Assembly: GCF_003633755.1 (NCBI RefSeq)
Contig: NZ_RBIL01000001.1
Location: 62,001-126,000, forward strand
Source: Solirubrobacter pauli
Lineage (GTDB): Bacteria; Actinomycetota; Thermoleophilia; Solirubrobacterales; Solirubrobacteraceae
Direction: 5' to 3'
Length of the DNA: 64,000 nucleotides
In this document: positions 39,018 through 48,285 of the stretch, in pieces
Layout: every line of letters starts with the position of its first letter
How positions within the stretch are numbered: the stretch's first letter is position 1
The notes under the pieces: model-generated
Seen by the model: the letters and a program-made list of their open reading frames with translations, nothing else
What the model was told of the DNA's origin: nothing
Databases searched by the model: none
Program-made: the position numbers and the translations under genes

Positions 39018-42000
39018 ATGGCCACGCTCCTTCGCACACTCGCCGCCGGGCTCGTCCTGGCGGGCTTGATCCCGGCCGTCGCGCATGGTGCTGCGCGGCC
39101 TGGTCCATTGCTCTACGCCACGGATGGCGGGCAGCTCGTATCGCTCCCTCCGACGCCGAACGCCGCGCCGTTCCCCGTCCTCGAGACCGGCGTCTTCAAG
39201 TACGCGACCCCGGACGTCTCGCCCGACGGCAAGACCGTCCTCTACGTCACCTCGGACTTCCGCATCGCCCGGGTCCCGATCGGCGGCGGTGAGCCCGAGA
39301 CCCTCTACCGGCCGGTCGGCGACAACCCGTACACCGACTCGCCGGTGTGGCGACCCGACGGCCGGGCGTACGCGTTCACGCGCGCCACGGCCGGCGGGTA
39401 CGAGATCGTCGTCCGCACGGTCAGCAACGAGGAGTCGACGATCCCGTTCCCGGGCGGCGGGTACGCCTCGCGGCTCTCGTGGAACCCGGACGGGCACGAG
39501 CTGGCCGTCGCGTGGACGAGCGGCTCGGACCGGATGTCGCTGGTCGACGTCGACACCGGCGTCTTCAGCCCGCTGCGTCCGCAGGACGCGAGCAACCCGA
39601 ACATCGCCGGCTACGCGCCCGACTTCTCGCCGGACGGCAAGTCGATCGTCTTCCGCCAGCACGTCTACGACCCCGAGACGGCGATGGGCACCAGCCGCCT
39701 CATGGTGATGCCGGTCGAGGCCGGAGGCGTCCCCGAGCGGGTGCTGGCCACGGCCAACGCCGAGACGTTCCGGGGCGCGACCTGGTCGCCGTCCGGCACC
39801 CAGGTCGCCTGGGGCGCCTCCGGCAGCCGGACGGGTGAGGCGAAGCCGGGCACCGACACCGTGGTCGCCAACGTCGACGGCTCCGGCACGACCGTCCTGC
39901 GGCGCACCTACTCGCCCGACTCGCCGGTCTCGCAGGCGATGGACTGGGGCACGAGCGCCGAGCCCTCCACCGAGGGCCGGGTGTTCTTCCAGCGCGGAGG
40001 CCAGGTCTGGCGTGCGAACGCGGACGGCAGCGAGCCGACCGCGCTCGTCGACGGCGCCGAGGTGTCCGTCTCCGCCGACGGCACGCGCATCGCGTACCTC
40101 GTCGACAACGACGTCTACACGGCCACGCCGAGCGGCAAGGGCGTGCGCCGCGTGACCACGACCGGCGCCCGCGAGTGGTACCCGGCGATGAGCCCGGACG
40201 GCACGAAGGTCGCGTTCTCGCGCGTCGACGAGCTCGGCAGCTGGAACCTGTGGACCGCCAACGCGGACGGCTCCGGCGGCGAGCAGATGGTCGCCATGAC
40301 CGGCGGGCGCAACCAGGACGCCGCCTGGTCCCCCGACGGCACGCGGATCGCGTTCACCTCGGTCGGCCGCAGCACCCCGGACCTCCGGATCGTCGACGCC
40401 GACGGCACCAACGAGACCGACCTGCGCACGCCCGGCCGCTACCCCGCGTGGAGCCCCGACGGCCAGCACCTCCTCTACACGGACACGGCGAGCAACTACA
40501 CGGCGCAGATCTTCGTGACCGAGCCGAGGATCGGCGGACCGCGCCGGCAGCTGACCACGGACGCCCGCGGTGCGCGTCGCGCGTCCTACTCGCCCGACGG
40601 CACCGCGTTCGTCTACCAGAGTGACGCCGGCGGCTTGTACAAGGCGTTCGAGGACGGCACCGGCGTGACCCGCGTCACGGCCGAGAACGACCAGGAGCCC
40701 GCGTGGGGTCCGCTGCCGCAGCCGCCGAAGGCCACCGTGGCCGACCTGACGATCGCCGAGGGCGCCTCGGCCACCGCGACGCTGACGCTCAACAAGGTCT
40801 CCGAGGAGGACGCGGTCGTGCGCGTGGTCTCTCACCACGGCACCGCGACGGCCGCCGACTACACCGCGGTGGACCGCGAGGTCACGGTCCCGGCCGGCCA
40901 GCTGACCGCGACGTTCGCCGTCGCCACCACGCAGGACAGCACCGATGAGCCCGACGAGACGTTCACGCTCGCGCTGACGACGGTGAGCAATGCGACCGCC
41001 GGCCCGGCCGCGACCGTGACGATCACCGACGACGACGCCCCGCCGGCCCTGTCGGTGACCGACGTCGACATGGACGAGGGCGACCTCGGATTCACCGACG
41101 CGGTCTTCACCGTGCGCCTGAGCGCCGAGTCGGGCTGGACCGTGAACGTCCGCGCCAGGACCGTCGACGGCACGGCCGTCGCCCCGGCCGACTTCACGGC
41201 GGTCGAGCAGCGCCTCGCGTTCGCCCCGGGCGAGACGGTGAAGGAGGTGCGCGTCCCGGTGTTCGGCGACACCCAGCGGGAAGCCGACGAGCGGTTCGAG
41301 CTCGCGCTCGACCAGCTCGAGCACGTCACCGGCCCGGCGCGCGCCGCCCACGCGACGCTGCGCAACGACGACACCGACGGCGAGCTGCCGGACACCCGCG
41401 TCGAGACCGGCCCGACCGGCCTCGTCAACGTGTCCGCGCCGACGTTCACCTTCATCGGCTCCGTGCCCGGCGGCCGCTTCGAGTGCCGCCTCGACGGTGG
41501 CACCTGGTACGCGTGCACCACCCCGCACCGCACCCGCACGGTGATCGACGGCGAGCACCGCTTCCAGGTGCGCGCGCTCGACGGCGCCCTGGTCGACCCG
41601 GACCCCGCCGAGCGGACGTTCACGGTCGACACGGCCGCTCCGTCGACGACGATCGTGTCCGGCCCGAAGGCGCTCACGAGCGATCGCTCCCCGGTCTTCG
41701 TGCTCGCGTCCGACGACGCCGAGGCGACCTTCGAGTGCCGCCTCGACTCAGGCGACTGGGCACCGTGCGCGTCACCGGCGAAATACGCCGACCTCGCCGA
41801 CGGCACGTACCGGTTCGCCGTCCGCGCCCGTGACCGGGCCGGCAACGTCGACGACACGCCCGCCACGCGGACGTTCACGATCGACACGGTCGCGCCCGAC
41901 ACGGTGTTCACCGCGACGCTGGCGTCCGCGCCCGCGCCGCCGGTCGGCATGGGCACGTCCACGTTCGCGGTCAGCCCGAGCGGCGTCGCCTCGCTGGGCG

Positions 42001-42512
42001 TCACCTGCCCGGCCGGCGCGCCCAGCGCGTGCGAGGGCCAGCTGGCGATCGACCGCGAGAGCGGGCGTGCGAGTGCGGCCGCGACGATCCCGATCGCGTC
42101 GACGCGTTACTCGGTCGCGCCCGGCCAGACCAAGCTGGTCGCCGTCACGCTGCCGGACGCCGCGCGCTGGGTGATCGAGCGCGAGGGCAAGATGGCGGCG
42201 ATCGTCCGGCTGGAGCCGCGCCGCGGCGCCACGACACGCCGCCCGATCACCTTCAGGGCCTCGCGCAACCAGCCGCGCTTCCTCGACGCCGGGCTGAGCG
42301 TCCAGGTCAGGCGAGGTGTGGCGAAGCTGCGCGTGCGCTGCGCGAAGCGGTGCAAGGGCACGCTCACCGTCGCCGTCGGTGGCAAGCGGGTCGGCAAGGC
42401 CGCCATCCGCAACGGCGCCGTGAAGGTCCGCGTCGCCAAGCGCGGCACCGCGGTCGTCAAGTTCAAGACCAAGCGGGTCACCGTGACCCTGACCTCCGGA
42501 GGGAACCGATGA
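39018..42512 (+). CDS. Secreted PD40 propeller with Calx-beta and Ig-like domains (operon gene 1)
   Basis: 1164 residues. A signal peptide (MATLLRTLAAGLVLAGLIPA, cut near AHGA) leads into repeated PD40 blades (~25-565) with DVSPDGKTVLYVTSD, SWNPDGHELAVAW, DFSPDGKSIVFRQ, AMSPDGTKVAFSRVD and AWSPDGTRIAFTSV. Two Calx-beta domains follow (~567-785; each ends ITDDD or RNDDTD). Then come two Ig-like modules with the FECRLDGGTW... C pattern (~790-960) and a basic beta-rich C-terminus rich in KLRVRCAKRCKGTLTVAV-type segments. It is probably an extracellular, calcium-influenced binding scaffold. The stop overlaps the next start (ATGA), and the same Ig-like module recurs in genes 2 and 3. Confidence 0.8.
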   Translation: MATLLRTLAAGLVLAGLIPAVAHGAARPGPLLYATDGGQLVSLPPTPNAAPFPVLETGVFKYATPDVSPDGKTVLYVTSDFRIARVPIGGGEPETLYRPVGDNPYTDSPVWRPDGRAYAFTRATAGGYEIVVRTVSNEESTIPFPGGGYASRLSWNPDGHELAVAWTSGSDRMSLVDVDTGVFSPLRPQDASNPNIAGYAPDFSPDGKSIVFRQHVYDPETAMGTSRLMVMPVEAGGVPERVLATANAETFRGATWSPSGTQVAWGASGSRTGEAKPGTDTVVANVDGSGTTVLRRTYSPDSPVSQAMDWGTSAEPSTEGRVFFQRGGQVWRANADGSEPTALVDGAEVSVSADGTRIAYLVDNDVYTATPSGKGVRRVTTTGAREWYPAMSPDGTKVAFSRVDELGSWNLWTANADGSGGEQMVAMTGGRNQDAAWSPDGTRIAFTSVGRSTPDLRIVDADGTNETDLRTPGRYPAWSPDGQHLLYTDTASNYTAQIFVTEPRIGGPRRQLTTDARGARRASYSPDGTAFVYQSDAGGLYKAFEDGTGVTRVTAENDQEPAWGPLPQPPKATVADLTIAEGASATATLTLNKVSEEDAVVRVVSHHGTATAADYTAVDREVTVPAGQLTATFAVATTQDSTDEPDETFTLALTTVSNATAGPAATVTITDDDAPPALSVTDVDMDEGDLGFTDAVFTVRLSAESGWTVNVRARTVDGTAVAPADFTAVEQRLAFAPGETVKEVRVPVFGDTQREADERFELALDQLEHVTGPARAAHATLRNDDTDGELPDTRVETGPTGLVNVSAPTFTFIGSVPGGRFECRLDGGTWYACTTPHRTRTVIDGEHRFQVRALDGALVDPDPAERTFTVDTAAPSTTIVSGPKALTSDRSPVFVLASDDAEATFECRLDSGDWAPCASPAKYADLADGTYRFAVRARDRAGNVDDTPATRTFTIDTVAPDTVFTATLASAPAPPVGMGTSTFAVSPSGVASLGVTCPAGAPSACEGQLAIDRESGRASAAATIPIASTRYSVAPGQTKLVAVTLPDAARWVIEREGKMAAIVRLEPRRGATTRRPITFRASRNQPRFLDAGLSVQVRRGVAKLRVRCAKRCKGTLTVAVGGKRVGKAAIRNGAVKVRVAKRGTAVVKFKTKRVTVTLTSGGNR

Positions 42513-45376
42513 AGCGCGTGGTCGTGGCCACCCTGGCCACCCTGGCGCTCGCTGCGCCCGCGCACGGCGCGAGCCTGCCGCTCGACGGACCGAGCGGCTC
42601 CACCAACGACGCGACCCCCACGTTCACGTGGGAAGGCGCCGGTGCGACCTGCGCGGTCGACGGCGCCGACGCGACGCCCTGCATCTCGCCCGTGACCCTC
42701 GAGCGGCTGGCCGACGGCCCGCACAGCTTCGAGGTCGTGGTCGGCGAGGAGCGCGCCGCGCGCACGTTCCGCGTGGACACGGTCGCGCCCTCGCTCGCGG
42801 TCGACGGCGTCAACTTCACCGCGGAAGACGGCGCCGTCACCACCTGCGCCGTCGGCGACACGCCGGCCGCCCCGTGCGAGTCGCCCTGGAGCCCGAGCCT
42901 GCCGAACGGCTCGCACGCGCTCCACGTGACCGCGACCGACGCCGCCGGCAACACGACCACGCGGACGCGCATGGTGCAGGTCAGCGTCGCCGACCCGGAG
43001 ACCACCATCACGGCCGGCCCGACGGGCACGACCGAGGACGCGCAGCCGCTGTTCGCGTTCGCCGGCGGCGCGTCCTACGCGTGCACGCTCGACGGCGTCG
43101 CCGTCGACTGCGGGTCCAGCTACCGGACGCCCGCCCTCGCCGCCGGCGAGCACACGCTCACCGTCGCCGCACGTGACACCGCCGGCAACGTCGACCCGAC
43201 GCCCGCGCAGCGCACGTTCACGGTCGTCGCCTGCCAGACCGGCGTGACGCTCGGCGCGGTCGAGATCGCCGCCAAGTGCCTGCACGACGACGGCACGGGC
43301 GCGCTCGTCACCTCGGGTGCGATCAAGCTCAACGGCATCACGCTCAACCCGCAGCGTGAGGTGCGGATCACGCCCGAGACGCGCCGCATCCGCATCGCGG
43401 GCGTGCAGCTCAAGCTCGGCACGATCGTGCTCTTCCAGGGCAACCTGGACTTCACCGTCCCGGCCGACGCGACGTTCCGCCTCGCGACGATCGACCTCAC
43501 CAACCACACGCGCACGGACGAGAAGGGCGACTCCGAGGCAGCGCTCGACCTCCCGGGCTCCGACGACTCCAACGTCGCCGGCTTCCCGCTCAAGGGCCTC
43601 GCCACGCTCGACCTCGACAACGGCCGCACGGTCCTGGACGCGAACATCGAGCTCCCGGAGGTGTTCACCGACGCCGAGGGCAACGGCCTGACCGGCCACC
43701 TGAAGCTCAGCGCCGACAACGAGACCGGGGTGCACCTGGACGAGGCGAAGGTCACCGCCCCGCTGGCCTTCATCGGCAAGCTGGAGCTGCACGACCTTTT
43801 CGTGTCGTTCACCGACAAGGGCACCGGCCCGGTGTCGAGCACGTGCAACACGGAGACACCGGGCCTGCGCTGGGAGGGCGGCGCGTCGGCGATCGTCGTC
43901 CCGGTGCCGGGCAACCTGCGCCTGGAGGACGTGGGCGTCGGGTTCGCCGACGGCGCGCTCTCGCACGCCGAGGCGACCTGGAAGCCGAGCGGCGACGGCG
44001 CCTCGCTGGGCGGCGGCGTCAAGGTCCAGAAGCTGTCCGTGTCGCTGTGCACGGGCCCGCCGCTCGTGCTCGCCGGCCGCGCCGCGCTGACGGCGCTCCC
44101 CGGCGCCGACGGCAAGCCGCGCCTGACGATCCCCGAGGCCGGCCTGAAGTTCACCGCGGGCGATCCGTGGACGATCCGCGCCGAAGCGCCGCTCGCGACG
44201 CTCAACCTCGGCACCCCGATGGAGTTCCGCGACCTGTACGTCGCGGTCAACTCCGCCGGCGGCGTCGACTTCGGCGGCGGCGTGAACTTCGCCATCGACC
44301 TCAAGGGCAACGTCGGCGTCGGCGACCTCGACGCCGCCGTGAAGGTCGACGCGTCCCTGAAGGGCTTCTTCGAAGGCTCGAAGTTCAACGCCGACCTCAA
44401 GGCCACGGGCTGCTTCGGCGGCACGCTGACGATCGGCGCGCCGATCCCGTTCTCCGACATCTGCCCGCAGGTCGACGGCGTGATCTCGTCCACCGGCCTC
44501 GCGGTCTGCGGCTCGCTGGCCGTCGGCGGGAAGAACCTCGGGCGCATCGGCGCCGGCCTCAAGTGGGGCGGCCCGCTGGAGTTCATGGGCAGCACCTGCG
44601 ACGTCGGGCGCTGGCGCGTCGAGAAGACCGCGGGCGCGGCCGCCATCGGCGACCGCAGCGTGCACATCCCCGCCGAGCGCGGCGTGCTCGTCGCCGTGCG
44701 CGGGACGCACACGGCGCCGGACGTCAAGCTCGGCGACCTCATCACCACGTCCGGCGACGTGACGCGGGCCGCCGACGCGCTCGCGTTCACCAACCGCGCG
44801 ACGAAGACGACCTACATCGCGCTCAGCAAGCCGAAGGGCGGGCGCTACACGGTCACCGGCGACGGCATCGCCGACGTCAGGGTCGCGCCGCTGCTCGCCC
44901 CGGCCAAGGTGCGCGGCTCGCTCGCGCATGGTGTGCTCCGCTACCGCGCCGACCAGCCCGTGAAGCTGATCGAGCGCGGCCGCGGCGTCAACCGCGTGCT
45001 CGGCACGGTGTCCGGGAAGGGCCTGATGCGCTTCACCCCGGCCTCGGGCCGGGGCGGCGTCCGCCGGATCGAGGCGGTCGTCGAGCGCAACGGCGAGCGC
45101 CGCACGCTCGCCACCTTCAAGGCCAAGGGCCGCGCCAAGCCGGCCAAGCCGCGCGCGGTGCGCGTGGCGAAGAACCTCATCCGCTGGAGCGGCTCGTCCA
45201 AGCGCTACGGCATCCGCGTCTCGGTCTCGGACGGCCGTGACCTCTTCTTCCTCACCCGCGGGCGCACGTTGCGCGTCCCCGGGATCGACCGCCGCTCGGT
45301 GAGCGTACGCGTCGTCGGCCTGCGCGCCGACAACACGCACGGCCCGGCCGGCACGGCACGGAGCCCGAAGCGATGA
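42509..45376 (+). CDS. Large secreted protein with Ig-like modules, uncharacterised core (operon gene 2)
   Basis: 955 residues. Signal peptide MKRVVVATLATLALAAPAHG, then about three Ig-like modules (~20-235) with the C..C pattern and AGNVDPTPAQRTFTV endings. A ~700-residue beta-rich core starts at VTLGAVEIAAKCLHDDG, contains several spaced Cys pairs and repeated GLATLDLDNGRTVLDANIEL-like strands, and ends in a basic module (VKLIERGRGVNRVLGTVSGK). The core and end align with the proteins at 45373 and 13256. No known family recognised; the strand-rich, low-helix sequence suggests a beta-solenoid or stacked beta sandwiches. ATGA overlaps at both ends. Confidence 0.72.
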   Translation: MKRVVVATLATLALAAPAHGASLPLDGPSGSTNDATPTFTWEGAGATCAVDGADATPCISPVTLERLADGPHSFEVVVGEERAARTFRVDTVAPSLAVDGVNFTAEDGAVTTCAVGDTPAAPCESPWSPSLPNGSHALHVTATDAAGNTTTRTRMVQVSVADPETTITAGPTGTTEDAQPLFAFAGGASYACTLDGVAVDCGSSYRTPALAAGEHTLTVAARDTAGNVDPTPAQRTFTVVACQTGVTLGAVEIAAKCLHDDGTGALVTSGAIKLNGITLNPQREVRITPETRRIRIAGVQLKLGTIVLFQGNLDFTVPADATFRLATIDLTNHTRTDEKGDSEAALDLPGSDDSNVAGFPLKGLATLDLDNGRTVLDANIELPEVFTDAEGNGLTGHLKLSADNETGVHLDEAKVTAPLAFIGKLELHDLFVSFTDKGTGPVSSTCNTETPGLRWEGGASAIVVPVPGNLRLEDVGVGFADGALSHAEATWKPSGDGASLGGGVKVQKLSVSLCTGPPLVLAGRAALTALPGADGKPRLTIPEAGLKFTAGDPWTIRAEAPLATLNLGTPMEFRDLYVAVNSAGGVDFGGGVNFAIDLKGNVGVGDLDAAVKVDASLKGFFEGSKFNADLKATGCFGGTLTIGAPIPFSDICPQVDGVISSTGLAVCGSLAVGGKNLGRIGAGLKWGGPLEFMGSTCDVGRWRVEKTAGAAAIGDRSVHIPAERGVLVAVRGTHTAPDVKLGDLITTSGDVTRAADALAFTNRATKTTYIALSKPKGGRYTVTGDGIADVRVAPLLAPAKVRGSLAHGVLRYRADQPVKLIERGRGVNRVLGTVSGKGLMRFTPASGRGGVRRIEAVVERNGERRTLATFKAKGRAKPAKPRAVRVAKNLIRWSGSSKRYGIRVSVSDGRDLFFLTRGRTLRVPGIDRRSVSVRVVGLRADNTHGPAGTARSPKR

Positions 45377-48285
45377 AGCGCCTCATCCTCCCGATCACCC
45401 TGCTCGCACTGCTCGTGCTGCTCGCGGGGACCGCGTTGGCCGCCGACACGACCGTGTCCGGCGACGGCCCGACGTTCACGTTCGCCTCCACCGAGCCGGG
45501 CGCGACGTTCGAGTGCGCGGTCGACGGCGGCGCCTGGGCGGCGTGCGCCTCACCCCACACGGTGCGCGTGGCCGACGGCCCGCACACCTTCAGCGTGCGC
45601 GCGATCGACGCCGCCGGCAACGCCGACACGACGCCGGCGACCAAGGCGTTCGACGTCGACACCTCCGGCATCGAGACGCTCATCAGCGCCGGCCCCGAAG
45701 GCCTGACGAACGACCCGACGCCGACTTACAGCTTCGGCTCCGAGAGCAAGGGCGCGACCTTCGAGTGCCGCGTGCGCTCCGAATGGGCGCCGTGCGTCTC
45801 GCCGTTCACGCTGCCGAAGCTCAGCAGCGGCAGCTACGTGTTCGAGGTCCGTGGTGTCGTCGGCGCGCGCAAGGACGGCTCCCCCGCCCGCCGCGCGTTC
45901 ACGGTCGACGCGGACGCGCCGGAGACGACCCTGACCGGCGGTCCGGCCGAGGGCGAGACCACGAACCTGCGCTCGCCCGTCTTCACGTACGCGAGCGAGC
46001 CGGGCGCGGCCTTCGAGTGCCGCGTCGATCCGGTCACCAAGGCCGGCGTCGAGCTCGTGGCCTGGGGCACGTGCGGCCCGATCCCGGCGCTCAAGGGCGG
46101 CCCGCACACGTTCGAGGTGCGCGCGGTGGACGCGGCCGGCAACGCGGACCCGACACCCGCCAAGCGCACGTTCGCCGTGCGCGCGTGCGAGCAGGTGGTG
46201 CGGCTCGGGCTCGTCGAGGCCCGTGGCGCGTGCCTGGAGGGCGACGGCGAGACCTACACCTCCACCCAGCCGGTCACCGTCAACGGGCTGCCGCTCGTCG
46301 GGCCGAAGATCGAGGTCTCGGCGACCAAGGTCGCGGTCAAGGGCGTCAAGCTCGAGATCGCCGGGATCGAGCTCTACAAGGGCGACCTGAGCCTGACGAT
46401 CCCGAAGGGCGACACCGAGGTGGAGGTCGCCTCGTTCCCGGTCGCCGGCAAGAAGCTGTTCGGGATGCAGGTCGGCGGCAAGGCCAGCCTGCGCTTCGGC
46501 CGCGGCTCCGCGGTGCTCGCGCTCAACGTCGCGCTGCCGGACATCTTCAAGACCGGCACGGCCGCCAACGCGACCGCGGTCACCGGTGACGTCGCGATCC
46601 GCATGGACGCGGCGAACGGGGTCCAGCTCGACGGGCTGAAGGTCGACGTCGGCAACGCGTACATCGGCCCGCTCGTGGTCGAGAAGCTGTGCCTGTCGTA
46701 CCTGAAGGCCGGCGCCACGTTCGTCGCCGGCTGCCAGGCGCCGACCGTCGGCGGCAAGGCGGGGCAGCCGTTCATCCAGTGCGCGGTCGACACGCAGGTG
46801 GACCGCTGGGACGGCTCGCTGGCGATCGTCCTGCCGACCGCCTCCAAGACCCGCATCGGCATGTGGGGCGGGCTCTCCGGCGGCCAGTTCGGCCACGCCG
46901 GCGCGTTCGTCGACCGGCTGGGCACCGCGGTGCCGCTCGCGCCGGGCGTCTTCCTCGACCGCGTCGCGCTGGGCGTGTGCGTGAACCCGCCGCCGCTGAA
47001 GGTCAAGGGCGAGGTCGGCATCGGCTTCGGCCCCGACTACAACGGCGCCAAGGCGATCGGCCTCAACGGCTGGTTCCAGTACACGGGCGGCACGCCGTGG
47101 CTGATCGAGGCGGGCGGCTCGCTGAGCGTGTTCGGCACGCAGATGGCCGACGCCAGCTTCTCCTACGAGTCCTCCGGGATGGTCAGGTTCGGCTTCCACG
47201 CCGGGTTCAACTTCGGCAAGGCGGCGACGTTCGACGGCCGTGTCGACGGGTGGGTCCAGACGGGCACGCCGAACTTCAACGTCGAGGGCGGCGTGGCCGT
47301 CTGCAACAAGACGCTGGGCTGCCTCAACGCCAACGCGGTCGTCTCGAACATCGGCGTCGCCGGTTGCGCGGGCATCGACACGTGGCTGGGCAAGATCAAC
47401 GTCGGCGCGGGCTACACGTTCCGCACCAAGGAGGTCGACGTGATGCTCGCGGGCTGCGACATCGGCCCGTACCGCGCCAAGGCCGCGCAGGTCGGCGGCA
47501 CCCGGTTCCACGTCGGGCGCAAGGCGGCCGCCGTGGTCGTGCGGGTGCGGGGCCGCGGCGGCGTCCCGAAGGTCGCGCTCGTCGGACCGGACGGGCGCCG
47601 CGTGTCCACCGACGTGCCCGACGGCCAGGGCTTCAAGAACCGCGACTACATGATCATGAGCGACGAGGACCACGGTGCCGTGTCCGTCCTGGTCGCGAGC
47701 CCCGCCGCCGGCGACTGGCACGTCGAGACGCTGCCCGGCTCCGTCGAGGTCGCCGGCCTGGACGTCGCCGACCCGCGCCCGGAGACCGAGATCGAGGCGA
47801 AGGTCGTCGGCCGCCGCGAGCTGCGGTACGAGTACACGCCGCAACCGGGTGAGACCGTCACGTTCGTCGAGCGCGGCCTGCACACCGCGCAGGCCCTCGG
47901 CACGGCGCGGGCGGGCAAGCACACGCTCCGCTTCACGCCCGGCGCCGGCGGCGCCGGCGTGCGCAACGTCGTCGCCCAGATCACGCAGGACGGCAAGCCG
48001 CGCGAGAACGTCAAGGTGGCGTCGTTCGTCGCTTCGGCGGACCGGCTGCCCGCCCGCCCGAAGGTCACGATCAAGCGCAAGGGCCAGTTCGTCCGCATCG
48101 CCTGGAAGAGCCGCGCGGACCGCGTGGACATCAGCTACCGCACGGCCGCGGGCGCCTCGAAGCTCGTCGCCGGCCGCAAGCCGCGCGGGGCGATCCGCGT
48201 CCGCGCCACCCGTATGACCGTCACCGTCCGCGGCCTGCGTGCCGACGGTCGCAGCGGCAAGCCCACGACCCGGAAGGTCAAGTGA
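45373..48285 (+). CDS. Large secreted protein, paralogue of operon gene 2 (operon gene 3)
   Basis: 970 residues. Signal peptide MKRLILPITLLALLVLLAGT. Three Ig-like modules (~25-275) include ATFECAVDGGAWAACASP and ATFECRVRSEWAPCVSP. The uncharacterised core then begins VRLGLVEARGACLEGDG, parallel to gene 2. It includes a hydrophobic Gly-rich stretch (FGFHAGFNFGKAATFDGRVD), the landmark GCDIGPYRAKAAQVGG and a C-terminal beta module (VTFVERGLHTAQALGTARAG) ending in a fibronectin-like basic region. It starts at an ATGA overlap, and its stop overlaps the lipase GTG. Same family as 13256. Function unknown; likely cell-surface or extracellular. Confidence 0.72.
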   Translation: MKRLILPITLLALLVLLAGTALAADTTVSGDGPTFTFASTEPGATFECAVDGGAWAACASPHTVRVADGPHTFSVRAIDAAGNADTTPATKAFDVDTSGIETLISAGPEGLTNDPTPTYSFGSESKGATFECRVRSEWAPCVSPFTLPKLSSGSYVFEVRGVVGARKDGSPARRAFTVDADAPETTLTGGPAEGETTNLRSPVFTYASEPGAAFECRVDPVTKAGVELVAWGTCGPIPALKGGPHTFEVRAVDAAGNADPTPAKRTFAVRACEQVVRLGLVEARGACLEGDGETYTSTQPVTVNGLPLVGPKIEVSATKVAVKGVKLEIAGIELYKGDLSLTIPKGDTEVEVASFPVAGKKLFGMQVGGKASLRFGRGSAVLALNVALPDIFKTGTAANATAVTGDVAIRMDAANGVQLDGLKVDVGNAYIGPLVVEKLCLSYLKAGATFVAGCQAPTVGGKAGQPFIQCAVDTQVDRWDGSLAIVLPTASKTRIGMWGGLSGGQFGHAGAFVDRLGTAVPLAPGVFLDRVALGVCVNPPPLKVKGEVGIGFGPDYNGAKAIGLNGWFQYTGGTPWLIEAGGSLSVFGTQMADASFSYESSGMVRFGFHAGFNFGKAATFDGRVDGWVQTGTPNFNVEGGVAVCNKTLGCLNANAVVSNIGVAGCAGIDTWLGKINVGAGYTFRTKEVDVMLAGCDIGPYRAKAAQVGGTRFHVGRKAAAVVVRVRGRGGVPKVALVGPDGRRVSTDVPDGQGFKNRDYMIMSDEDHGAVSVLVASPAAGDWHVETLPGSVEVAGLDVADPRPETEIEAKVVGRRELRYEYTPQPGETVTFVERGLHTAQALGTARAGKHTLRFTPGAGGAGVRNVVAQITQDGKPRENVKVASFVASADRLPARPKVTIKRKGQFVRIAWKSRADRVDISYRTAAGASKLVAGRKPRGAIRVRATRMTVTVRGLRADGRSGKPTTRKVK

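Noticed and set aside
42107-45340. Very long open frame (over 1000 codons) on the minus strand opposite the operon genes
   Set aside because: In very GC-rich DNA the antisense frame of a real gene stays open. The plus strand has signal peptides, known domains and 4-nt gene overlaps; the minus frame is Arg/Ala/Asp-rich shadow sequence. The same reasoning excludes similar frames at 28153-31383, 45550-48300 and 48135-50816.
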